A DNA stretch of 6,079 nucleotides from an uncultured Clostridia bacterium (GTDB lineage Bacteria > Bacillota > Clostridia > Christensenellales > Borkfalkiaceae): NCBI GenBank assembly GCA_900557285.1, contig USSJ01000082.1, positions 1-6,079 of the forward strand, read 5' to 3'. Numbering within the stretch: position 1 is the stretch's first letter; every line of letters starts with the position of its first letter. This document shows positions 1 to 5,222 of the stretch, piece by piece. A program made the translations under genes and the position numbers. Under the pieces are notes generated by a model. It searched no databases, had not been told where the DNA came from, and saw only the letters and a list, made by a program, of their open reading frames with translations.

Positions 1-21
1 CCCGAAAGGAGGGAGAATGAT

Positions 22-687
22 TTATTTTTCATCAAGATCGAGATACGTTACGGGATCAATGCTTTCGTTGTTTTCAAAAACCCCGAAATGCAGGTGCGGG
101 CCTTCGTTGTATTCGTTGCCCATCGTATCCGCCGCGGCGGATACCGTCCCGATCACGTCGCCCTGGCTGACCGTATCGCCGACTTTAAGAGAGGAAGAAA
201 CGTCGATCGACGCATACTCCGTCTTCAGTCCGTTCCCGTGATCGATGACCACCTTTCCGCCTTCCAAAAGCGTATCGGTCACACTTTCGATCTTGCCGGC
301 ATACGCCGCTGTAACCTGCGTGCCTGCATCCGCTTTAAAATCGACGCCCTGGTGCAGATTGTAGCGATTCAGCGTGGAGTTGAACCAGAAAGTATAGGTC
401 GTTGCCACGGTACCGCCGGAAACGGGCATAGAGAACACAACTTCCGTGTCGCTGGGCTCGTCCGGTTCGTCCGAATCGTCCACATCTTCATCACCGTCAT
501 CGGGATCATCCGGCTGTTCCAGCCCCGGATCCAATGTGTCATCAACAGGAGAGCCCTGCGTTGCAAATACGACCGTCAGCACGATCGCCGCCGCCACGAT
601 CAGGGCGCACGCCGATACGAGCACATAGTAAAGATTCCTGCGTTTGATTTTTACGGGCGACGATTCGCCCTGCTTCTTTTCTTGCAT
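22..687 (-). CDS. Membrane-anchored M23 (LytM-fold) domain protein, SpoIIQ-like
   Basis: Predicted 221 residues. Seen: a basic N-terminus (KIKRR, 13-17), one membrane helix at about 19-42, a strongly acidic Asp/Glu/Pro linker at about 49-82, then an M23 domain at about 85-216. The zinc-ligand motifs are present: H112-Q-G-V-D116 and H198-L-H200. The catalytic histidine of active LytM enzymes, in the YxHL motif, is replaced by Ser (Y158-A-S160-I). The segment before PHLHF also lacks the usual STGxSTG loop. Both traits resemble SpoIIQ, the forespore-side partner of SpoIIIAH in the engulfment channel. I infer a mainly structural role on the outer face of the membrane. An in-frame start 20 codons upstream (747) was rejected because it has no ribosome binding site, while the ATG at 687 has GGAGG at good spacing. 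It lies 93 bases after the small gene ending at 781. Alternative: a generic cell-wall M23 protein. M23 assignment is certain; SpoIIQ is moderately likely. Confidence 0.9.
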   Translation of the reverse strand: MQEKKQGESSPVKIKRRNLYYVLVSACALIVAAAIVLTVVFATQGSPVDDTLDPGLEQPDDPDDGDEDVDDSDEPDEPSDTEVVFSMPVSGGTVATTYTFWFNSTLNRYNLHQGVDFKADAGTQVTAAYAGKIESVTDTLLEGGKVVIDHGNGLKTEYASIDVSSSLKVGDTVSQGDVIGTVSAAADTMGNEYNEGPHLHFGVFENNESIDPVTYLDLDEK

Positions 688-692
688 GATTG

Positions 693-697
693 CCTCC
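693..697 (-). promoter_or_regulatory. Ribosome binding site GGAGG deciding the M23 gene start
   Basis: GGAGG ends five bases before the ATG at 687. The upstream in-frame ATG at 747 is preceded only by A/T-rich sequence without a Shine-Dalgarno match, so this site selects the shorter protein. Confidence 0.85.
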
Positions 698-780
698 GAA
701 ATAATTTTGATATTTGAATTTTTGACTCTTTTCCGATCTTTATACATCGATTGCAGAAAATTTCTGAAAAAATTTTTTTA

Positions 781-1215
781 TCAATATCCTCCGAAGATAA
801 GAGGCGAACCGATATTGGCGGACGATCCGCGCACCGCAATATGCAGATTGATACGTTTTCCTTCCAAATCGACCCCGCCGCTCAAACACGGTGAATAATA
901 ATAGTAATCCGTTACATCCTGAACGGTGCGCACGATCAAAAGCTCCGCCCGATACTTTTCCGCCTGTGCAAACGCTTCCTCTGCGCTTTCATCCCGTGCA
1001 CACTCGCCTGTCAGGGAAGCAATGCTCCATTTCACGGCAAGCGCTTCGGATGCGTCTGCCAATATGATCTGCGCCTGCGAACTTTCACTCTGCGCATAAA
1101 AAGTATAACTCTGCGCCCCGTCAAACAATAAACCTTTGTCCATAAGCTGCGGCACGGCCAGCAAAACCAGCGATAATGCCAGAGCCCCCATCACCGTAAA
1201 CCATCTCCCCCGCAT
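781..1215 (-). CDS. Small N-terminally anchored protein of unknown function, possibly YwmB-like
   Basis: Predicted 144 residues, starting MRGRWFTVMG. Seen: one hydrophobic segment at about 6-22 (signal peptide or anchor), then a soluble domain expected outside the membrane. Its distinctive part is the C-terminus: a YYYYSP stretch, a valine/leucine strand leading to INLHIAVRG, and the ending IGSPLIFGGY. This recalls the C-terminus of YwmB/DUF1779 proteins (tyrosine-rich strand, 'NLQIA'-type strand, 'GTPII..Y' end). Those are usually well over 200 residues, so the match is only suggestive and from memory. It lies directly upstream of the SpoIIQ-like gene, a setting where YwmB-type genes occur in Clostridia. 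The ATG at 1215 has an AAAGGAG site six bases upstream; the longer in-frame start at 1314 adds a Cys/Lys/Arg-rich stretch with no ribosome binding site. No catalytic motif seen. Confidence 0.82.
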   Translation of the reverse strand: MRGRWFTVMGALALSLVLLAVPQLMDKGLLFDGAQSYTFYAQSESSQAQIILADASEALAVKWSIASLTGECARDESAEEAFAQAEKYRAELLIVRTVQDVTDYYYYSPCLSGGVDLEGKRINLHIAVRGSSANIGSPLIFGGY

Positions 1216-1220
1216 AAGAT

Positions 1221-1227
1221 CTCCTTT
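1221..1227 (-). promoter_or_regulatory. Ribosome binding site AAAGGAG for the 144-residue protein
   Basis: AAAGGAG lies about five bases before the ATG at 1215 and decides that start over the unsupported upstream codon at 1314. Confidence 0.8.
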
Positions 1228-1348
1228 TTCTCTGCAAAGCTCAAAATATGATTCCCTGCCCTCATCCGTTTTTTTGCAAACGCCGCGCAAACATTTCTCC
1301 TCGCGCCGCAGCAATTTTTACAAGAAAGTTATTGCCAGTTTTTTTCGG

Positions 1349-1354
1349 ATTATA
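1349..1354 (-). promoter_or_regulatory. Possible -10 element (TATAAT) for the 781-1215 gene
   Basis: A perfect TATAAT on the minus strand lies 134 bases before the ATG at 1215 and just after the terminator at 1396-1434. No convincing TTGACA-like box lies 16-18 bases further upstream, so this may be chance, or a promoter needing an activator or another sigma factor. Confidence 0.35.
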
Positions 1355-1395
1355 CATTTTCCCAAACTGCGATTTTGCATGAACTGTTTTTTCAT

Positions 1396-1434
1396 AAAAA
1401 CTGCCGACGCAGACGATTTTCGTCGGCAGTTTTT
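1396..1434 (-). terminator. Intrinsic terminator, 14-bp perfect stem, possibly bidirectional
   Basis: Arms 1396-1409 and 1421-1434 are perfectly complementary, with an 11-base loop. The GC core CTGCCGACG is flanked by A and T runs, giving a U tract in either direction. On the minus strand it ends whatever is transcribed through 1440-1560, or acts as a barrier before the 781-1215 gene. Confidence 0.85.
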
Positions 1435-1442
1435 ACGGCTTA

Positions 1443-1539
1443 CATTGCAACAGTCCGACAGTGCAAACTATTTGCACAAACTTTTCTGGATTTTGCAATG
1501 CAACCATTCATTCGGCGCAACGGCTGTTTGCCGAATGAA
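1443..1539 (-). other. Structured intergenic segment, candidate small RNA or leader
   Basis: This is the only unexplained part of the 488-base gene-free stretch 1216-1703. It contains a 10-bp stem (1507-1516 with 1530-1539), an 8-bp outer stem (1443-1450 with 1493-1500), and inside that a tight 7-bp hairpin (1461-1467 with 1471-1477, 3-base loop). On the minus strand it ends in the terminator at 1396-1434, as a small RNA or an attenuated leader would. I found no good promoter between 1540 and 1700 and recognise no known RNA family. Strand and function are inferred. Confidence 0.35.
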
Positions 1540-1554
1540 ATTTGATCTGTACGC

Positions 1555-1596
1555 AAAAAAGCCGCGGGAAGCAAAAATATTTGCTTCCCGCGGCTT
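1555..1596 (-). terminator. Intrinsic terminator of tsaD
   Basis: A 17-bp perfect stem (1559-1575 with 1580-1596) with a 4-base loop and a very GC-rich base (GCCGCGGGAAGC). On the minus strand it is followed by a run of T (1560-1555). The plus strand has no T run after it, so it works in the tsaD direction, about 110 bases after the tsaD stop codon. Confidence 0.88.
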
Positions 1597-1618
1597 ACAA
1601 TGCCTGCATTCAGATAAA

Positions 1619-1643
1619 CGGAGGCAGACAAAGTCTGCCTCCG
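1619..1643 (-). repeat. 11-bp hairpin between tsaD and its terminator
   Basis: Arms CGGAGGCAGAC (1619-1629) and its exact complement (1633-1643) enclose a 3-base loop. The following T run on the minus strand is weak (TTTATCTG), so it may be an auxiliary terminator or a 3' stability structure on the tsaD transcript. Confidence 0.7.
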
Positions 1644-1703
1644 CAAAAAATTTCTCTTCTTTTATACACAGCTATATAAAATTTTATACAACTATAAAAC
1701 GGA

Positions 1704-2759
1704 TCATTGTTTTCCTTTTTTGCCGAGAGGGATATGTGCGCACGCATTGACGGAAAGATCGGCAAAATCGTGTGCTCTGTAACGGATGAGTCCTTCCGCC
1801 GCGATCATTGCCGCATTATCGGTGCAATATTTCTTTTCCGGCAATACTGCACGGAATCCGTTTTCCTCACAGAGCTGAATAAGTTTTGCACGCAGATATC
1901 CGTTGGCGATCACGCCGCCGCCTGCGGCGATGGTCTTGCACCCGTATTCTTTAGCCGCCGCAACGGCACGCTCGGCAAGAACGTCGCAAGCCGCACACTG
2001 AAAGGATGCCGCCACATCCGCACGGTTATACGATTCCCCTTTCTGCTCCTTCGTATGACAATAATTGATGACTGCCGTTTTGAGCCCGCTGTATGAAAAA
2101 TCGTACCCGTTTCCCTTGAACATTTTCGGAAACGCAATGTTCGGCTTCCCCTGCGCTGCAAGTTTTTCGATGTTCGGCCCGCCCGGGTACGGAAGCCCCA
2201 ATACGCGCGCCGCCTTGTCAAACGCTTCGCCTGCTGCATCGTCGCGCGTCGAACCGAGGATCTCAAAATCGGTATAACTTTTTGTATATAAGACAGCCGT
2301 ATGCCCGCCGCTCGCAAGAAGGGTGATAAAGGGCGGTTCCAGCAAAGGATCCGTCAGATACGCCGCCGCCATGTGTCCGCGGATATGATTGATTGCCAAA
2401 AGCGGTATATTCAGCGAATACGCAAACGATTTTGCAAACGACAACCCGACCAGCAGAGCGCCCAAAAGCCCCGCGCCGTACGTGACGGCAACCGCATCCA
2501 GTTCTTCTTTTTTAACATTCGCTTCTTCCAGCGCCGAACGCACAGCCGTACTGATCGCGTCCGTATGCGCACGCGAAGCGATCTCCGGCACGACGCCGCC
2601 GTATTTTGCCTGCTCTGCCGCCGAAGACAAGATCACGCTGGACAAAAGATGCCTGCCGCGCACCACGGCGGCAGCCGTTTCATCGCAAGAACTCTCTATG
2701 CCGAGAATCAGCGGCTCTTCTTTCATATTTAATTCGGAAAAACGTGCTCTGTAATCCAT
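1704..2759 (-). CDS. tsaD: tRNA N6-adenosine threonylcarbamoyltransferase TsaD
   Basis: Predicted 351 residues (E. coli TsaD has 337). TsaD, with TsaB and TsaE, transfers the threonylcarbamoyl group of TC-AMP to A37 of tRNAs reading ANN codons, in the cytoplasm. Seen in order: LGIESSCDET near the N-terminus, VPEIASRAH (57-65), the metal-binding H125-IRG-H129, ASGGHT (149-154), GSTRDDAAGEAFDKAAR (169-185) with YPGGP, FSYSGLKTA (221-229), AGGGVIAN (279-286) and CTDNAAM (312-318) with the third metal ligand D314. All expected motifs are intact. About 15 residues precede the conserved start of the fold. The ATG at 2759 was chosen because AGAAGGG precedes it at five bases; the ATGs at 2822 and 2726 lack such a site. 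No tsaB or tsaE is adjacent here. Confidence 0.98.
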   Translation of the reverse strand: MDYRARFSELNMKEEPLILGIESSCDETAAAVVRGRHLLSSVILSSAAEQAKYGGVVPEIASRAHTDAISTAVRSALEEANVKKEELDAVAVTYGAGLLGALLVGLSFAKSFAYSLNIPLLAINHIRGHMAAAYLTDPLLEPPFITLLASGGHTAVLYTKSYTDFEILGSTRDDAAGEAFDKAARVLGLPYPGGPNIEKLAAQGKPNIAFPKMFKGNGYDFSYSGLKTAVINYCHTKEQKGESYNRADVAASFQCAACDVLAERAVAAAKEYGCKTIAAGGGVIANGYLRAKLIQLCEENGFRAVLPEKKYCTDNAAMIAAEGLIRYRAHDFADLSVNACAHIPLGKKGKQ

Positions 2760-2764
2760 AAACA

Positions 2765-2771
2765 CCCTTCT
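2765..2771 (-). promoter_or_regulatory. Ribosome binding site of tsaD
   Basis: AGAAGGG, five bases before the ATG at 2759, is the only Shine-Dalgarno-like match among the possible tsaD starts. Confidence 0.65.
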
Positions 2772-2779
2772 TTTCTTTT

Positions 2780-2795
2780 CCGCACATATGTGCGG
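2780..2795. repeat. 16-bp perfect palindrome upstream of tsaD
   Basis: CCGCACATATGTGCGG reads the same on both strands and ends eight bases before the tsaD ribosome binding site. It could be an operator for a dimeric regulator or a small structure in the mRNA leader. With no central spacer it is a poor hairpin, which favours a DNA site if it has any role. Function unknown. Confidence 0.5.
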
Positions 2796-2824
2796 CCGCT
2801 CATCCATTCCATTGCTGCGCAAAC

Positions 2825-2845
2825 GACAGGCATTATTTTCCTGTC
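2825..2845 (-). repeat. Weak 6-bp inverted repeat between the 215-residue gene and tsaD
   Basis: GACAGG (2825-2830) and CCTGTC (2840-2845) can pair around a 9-base loop. No proper T run follows on the minus strand, so I do not call it a terminator. The 134-base gap therefore has no clear transcription stop, and tsaD may be read from the upstream gene. I also see no convincing promoter in it. Confidence 0.3.
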
Positions 2846-2893
2846 ATGCGTCCGTATGCATATGTTTTGTCCTGATTTTATGCCGACGCAGGC

Positions 2894-3541
2894 TTATTTT
2901 TTGCCTGATTTTTCTTTTTTCGGGAATCTGTTTTTTGGCAGACGGTCATAGACCGCTACCCTGTCGCTGTCTTGAAAAATTTCATCAAAAGCCGGTTTAT
3001 ACAGCGCGGCGATCGCTTCGGAAATATATACCTTCCCGGAAAATCCCGATTTGAAAAGCTCTTCCAGAAAACCGAAATCCAGCACCGCGTCCGTGATCTT
3101 TTCCTTACGGAACGTAATCCCCGTCGCCGTGCGCGTATCGCACACATCCAGTTCGTTTTCATTTACCGAACGCAGCAATACCATCGCCGGAATATAAACT
3201 TCCCCGCTCTCTGTCGTAAATTTTGCAGGCAAAAACCCTTTTCCGCGGCGATACTCGTCATAAATGCACACCACGACAGCTCTGATTTTGCCGACATCTT
3301 CTTTAAAAGGCAGTCCTGCCTTTTTATAATGCAGGACGTCCTCACATAAACCGTACTTTTCAAACAGCACAAACTGCGGCAAAACCGCCAGCAAGACACC
3401 GAATATTATGCACACTGCGGCAAGCGCCAGGATCTTTGTCCAGAATATGGCGAGAATCCCCAATACCACAAAAATGCCGCCCAGCACCAAAAAGAAAATA
3501 CTGTTCGGTTTTCTGCGGTACGTCTTGAAATATTTTTTCAT
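2894..3541 (-). CDS. Two-helix membrane protein of unknown function
   Basis: Predicted 215 residues; I do not recognise the family. Seen: a short basic N-terminus (MKKYFKTYRRK), a hairpin of two membrane helices at about 14-34 and 37-59, then about 155 soluble residues rich in short beta-like stretches (VGKIRAVVVCIYDE, GEVYIPAMVLL, GKVYISEAIA), ending in a Lys-rich tail (FPKKEKSGKK). The layout resembles small membrane proteins with a PH-like cytosolic domain, but I see no diagnostic motif. A TTG at 3556, in frame, could extend it by five residues. The ATG at 3541 is preferred because GGAG sits nine bases upstream, within the sequence the longer form would translate. It lies downstream of the prfB terminator and 134 bases before tsaD, possibly cotranscribed with it. 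No clear promoter seen. Confidence 0.85.
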   Translation of the reverse strand: MKKYFKTYRRKPNSIFFLVLGGIFVVLGILAIFWTKILALAAVCIIFGVLLAVLPQFVLFEKYGLCEDVLHYKKAGLPFKEDVGKIRAVVVCIYDEYRRGKGFLPAKFTTESGEVYIPAMVLLRSVNENELDVCDTRTATGITFRKEKITDAVLDFGFLEELFKSGFSGKVYISEAIAALYKPAFDEIFQDSDRVAVYDRLPKNRFPKKEKSGKK

Positions 3542-3550
3542 TTCCCTTTT

Positions 3551-3554
3551 CTCC
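3551..3554 (-). promoter_or_regulatory. Ribosome binding site of the 215-residue membrane protein
   Basis: GGAG is followed by nine purine-only bases and then the ATG at 3541. It lies inside the alternative TTG-start reading, which itself has no upstream site. Confidence 0.6.
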
Positions 3555-3695
3555 AAGGCAAAATTGCACCGTAACCTGTTCGCCGTACAAGCCGCCGCCG
3601 AACGTTTCCAACCCCATTATCCTTTTAAAAGTCATCCGCCGATTCATGACGATCGTTTGTGCCTTTTTAAAAACTGTTCCGGCCGCTTTAAAACG

Positions 3696-3717
3696 AAAAG
3701 GGCGTTCCCGCCCTTTT
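3696..3717 (-). terminator. Intrinsic terminator after prfB
   Basis: Arms AAAAGGGCG (3696-3704) and CGCCCTTTT (3709-3717) pair perfectly around a 4-base loop. The minus-strand T run is interrupted (TTTTCGTTTT), and the plus strand also shows a T run, so it may be bidirectional. It lies about 95 bases past the prfB stop and is the main feature of the 269-base gap 3542-3810. Confidence 0.8.
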
Positions 3718-3810
3718 TCTTTTCACCGCTTCCCGCGGCTTATTTTCAAGAAATTTGCCGCCGTTTATACTGAGTTTTACAACATCCCACACGGCCGTCA
3801 GCAAAAAACA

Positions 3811-4908
3811 TCAGCTCTTTTTCAGATAATCGATGATAAAAGGCTGAATATCGCCGTCCATGACCGCCTGAATATTGCCCGTTTCATAACCCGTACGGTG
3901 ATCTTTGACCAGCGTATACGGACAGAAAACATAGCTTCGGATCTGGCTGCCCCACTCGATCTTTTTGATCTCGCCCTTGATGCTCTGTTCGTTGGCAATG
4001 CGTTCACTCTCTTTCAGCTCAATGAGCTTACTGCGGAGCATTTTCATCGCCATTTCACGGTTCTGGATTTGCGAACGCTCGTTCTGGCAAGATACCACGA
4101 TACCCGTCGGAATATGCTGAATACGGATCGCCGATTCCGTTTTATTAATGTGCTGGCCGCCCGCACCGGAAGAACGGAACGTCGTAACTTTTAAATCTTC
4201 GCTTCGGATCTCCACATCCCCGTCGTCATCAATTTCCGGCATCACTTCCAGCGACGCAAAGGACGTATGCCTGCGCTTGTTCGCGTCGAACGGCGATATA
4301 CGCACCAGTCTGTGCACACCCTTTTCCGCTTTCAGATACCCGTACGCATTTTCGCCTTCGATCTTGAAATCTACGCTCTTTATCCCCGCTTCATCGCCGT
4401 CAAGGCGATCCAGTTCCGTTACCTTGAATCCGTTGCGTTCTGCATAGCGCGTATACATGCGGTACAGCATGGATACCCAATCGCAGCTCTCCGTGCCGCC
4501 CGCTCCCGAATGCAGCGTCAAAAGCGCGTTGTTTGCATCGTATTTCCCGCGCAAAAGCGTGCGGATACGCATTTCTTCCAGGTCTTCTTCCACCGTATGA
4601 AGAAGGGAATCAAGTTCCGGCACGAGCTCTTCTTCTTCCGTCTCTTCGATCAGATCGATGACCGAATTCACTTCTTCCAACGCTTTTTTGCCTTTTTCAT
4701 AGGCATTGATCCGGCTCTCCACCGAAGAAATTTCCCTGCCGAGTTTGGTGGATTTTTCAAGATCCTGCCAGACTTCCGGCTTCTCCTGCTCCTCTTTCAG
4801 TTCGGCAAGTTTTTTTACAAGTATATCGATATCCAGCGCCTCTTTCGTCTCCTGCAATGTATCCGAAAGCGCTTTCGCACGCAATCTGTAATCGTCCGCT
4901 TTAAACAT
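3811..4908 (-). CDS. prfB: Peptide chain release factor 2, encoded without a programmed frameshift
   Basis: Predicted 365 residues, the same length as E. coli RF2, with key residues at identical numbers. RF2 reads UGA and UAA in the ribosomal A site and triggers peptide release. Seen: a helical N-terminal domain (about 1-110), the peptide-anticodon S205-P206-F207 that marks RF2 rather than RF1, the catalytic loop G250-G251-Q252 within SGAGGQHINKTESAIRI, and WGSQIRSYV near the C-terminus. Most bacterial prfB genes carry an in-frame UGA after codon 25 requiring a +1 shift. Here codons 25-26 are CTG GAT (Leu-Asp), so the frame is open throughout. The ATG at 4908 is chosen for its GAGG at five bases; a GTG two codons earlier overlaps that site. 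It has its own strong promoter and terminator, separate from secA. Confidence 0.98.
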   Translation of the reverse strand: MFKADDYRLRAKALSDTLQETKEALDIDILVKKLAELKEEQEKPEVWQDLEKSTKLGREISSVESRINAYEKGKKALEEVNSVIDLIEETEEEELVPELDSLLHTVEEDLEEMRIRTLLRGKYDANNALLTLHSGAGGTESCDWVSMLYRMYTRYAERNGFKVTELDRLDGDEAGIKSVDFKIEGENAYGYLKAEKGVHRLVRISPFDANKRRHTSFASLEVMPEIDDDGDVEIRSEDLKVTTFRSSGAGGQHINKTESAIRIQHIPTGIVVSCQNERSQIQNREMAMKMLRSKLIELKESERIANEQSIKGEIKKIEWGSQIRSYVFCPYTLVKDHRTGYETGNIQAVMDGDIQPFIIDYLKKS

Positions 4909-4911
4909 ATA

Positions 4912-4919
4912 CACCTCTT
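4912..4919 (-). promoter_or_regulatory. Ribosome binding site of prfB
   Basis: AAGAGGTG, with its GG five bases before the ATG at 4908. The in-frame GTG at 4914 lies within it and so is unlikely to be the start. Confidence 0.75.
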
Positions 4920-4933
4920 CCTTTATCTTGTCG

Positions 4934-4963
4934 ATTATACCATATATCGGAAGAATTTGTCAA
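4934..4963 (-). promoter_or_regulatory. Consensus sigma-A promoter of prfB with extended -10
   Basis: A perfect TTGACA (4958-4963) and a perfect TATAAT (4934-4939) are separated by 18 bases, with a TG dinucleotide one base before the -10 box. Transcription should start near 4927, giving a leader of under 20 bases. The match predicts strong constitutive expression. Confidence 0.92.
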
Positions 4964-5099
4964 TCATTGTCGCCTTCCGCCCGCTTATCTGCCTCCGAAA
5001 GATAAGAAATTCCGTCGAAAATCTTCCGAAATCTTAACAGCGCCTCTTATATCGGCTCGTTCCTTGGCGAATGCGCACAAACATACGATCCTCAGGACG

Positions 5100-5141
5100 A
5101 AAAAACTGCCGCAGCAGGCTTTCCTGCTGCGGCAGTTTTTT
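5100..5141 (-). terminator. Strong intrinsic terminator after the PH-domain gene
   Basis: A 19-bp perfect stem (5100-5118 with 5123-5141) with a 4-base loop, GC-rich in the middle and closed by A/T runs, so it may act in both directions. It isolates the PH-domain gene from prfB. The rest of the gap 4909-5222 holds the prfB promoter and otherwise nothing I can assign. Confidence 0.92.
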
Positions 5142-5222
5142 TCTGCGATCCGCCTTACAGATCCCATCCATTCAAAAACTTTTACAGTCCGCAAAGAATT
5201 GAATATCCGGGGTAAAGACGCA

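Noticed and set aside
17..241. Plus-strand ORF with an excellent AGGAGGGAG site before its ATG
   Set aside because: It lies entirely antisense to the conserved C-terminal half of the M23 domain, including the zinc-ligand codons, and its product is serine-rich with no recognisable motif. The good ribosome-binding-like sequence appears to be chance.
688..780. Possible sporulation sigma-F promoter before the M23 gene
   Set aside because: A GTATA word is present, but no GG-containing -10 partner lies at the right distance, so I could not support it.
1440..1646. 68-codon minus-strand ORF downstream of tsaD
   Set aside because: It consists largely of translated hairpin arms, has no ribosome binding site, and crosses the tsaD terminator.
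1136..1750. 204-codon plus-strand ORF
   Set aside because: It runs through all the hairpins and terminators of the intergenic stretch and through the ends of two real minus-strand genes. Its product has low-complexity basic composition and no fold signal.
3360..3647. Minus-strand ORF upstream of and overlapping the 215-residue gene, with a stretch GLETFGGGLYGEQVTVQF faintly like the riboflavin kinase C-terminus
   Set aside because: The resemblance is limited to a short Leu-Tyr-Gly and V-x-F pattern, there is no properly spaced ribosome binding site, and most of the frame overlaps the better supported membrane protein in another frame.
4935..4967. 10-codon ORF with AAGG before its ATG
   Set aside because: It coincides with the -35 and -10 boxes of the prfB promoter, which explain the sequence better.
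4984..5006. Small inverted repeat (CTTATC / GATAAG) with GGAGG in its loop on the minus strand
   Set aside because: The stem is only 6 bp and AT-rich, no start codon follows at a usable distance, and it lies upstream of the prfB promoter, so it would not be in the prfB mRNA.
4267..5037. 256-codon plus-strand ORF
   Set aside because: It is antisense to prfB, rich in Phe/Arg/His as expected from the complement of a Lys/Glu-rich gene, and it runs through the prfB promoter.
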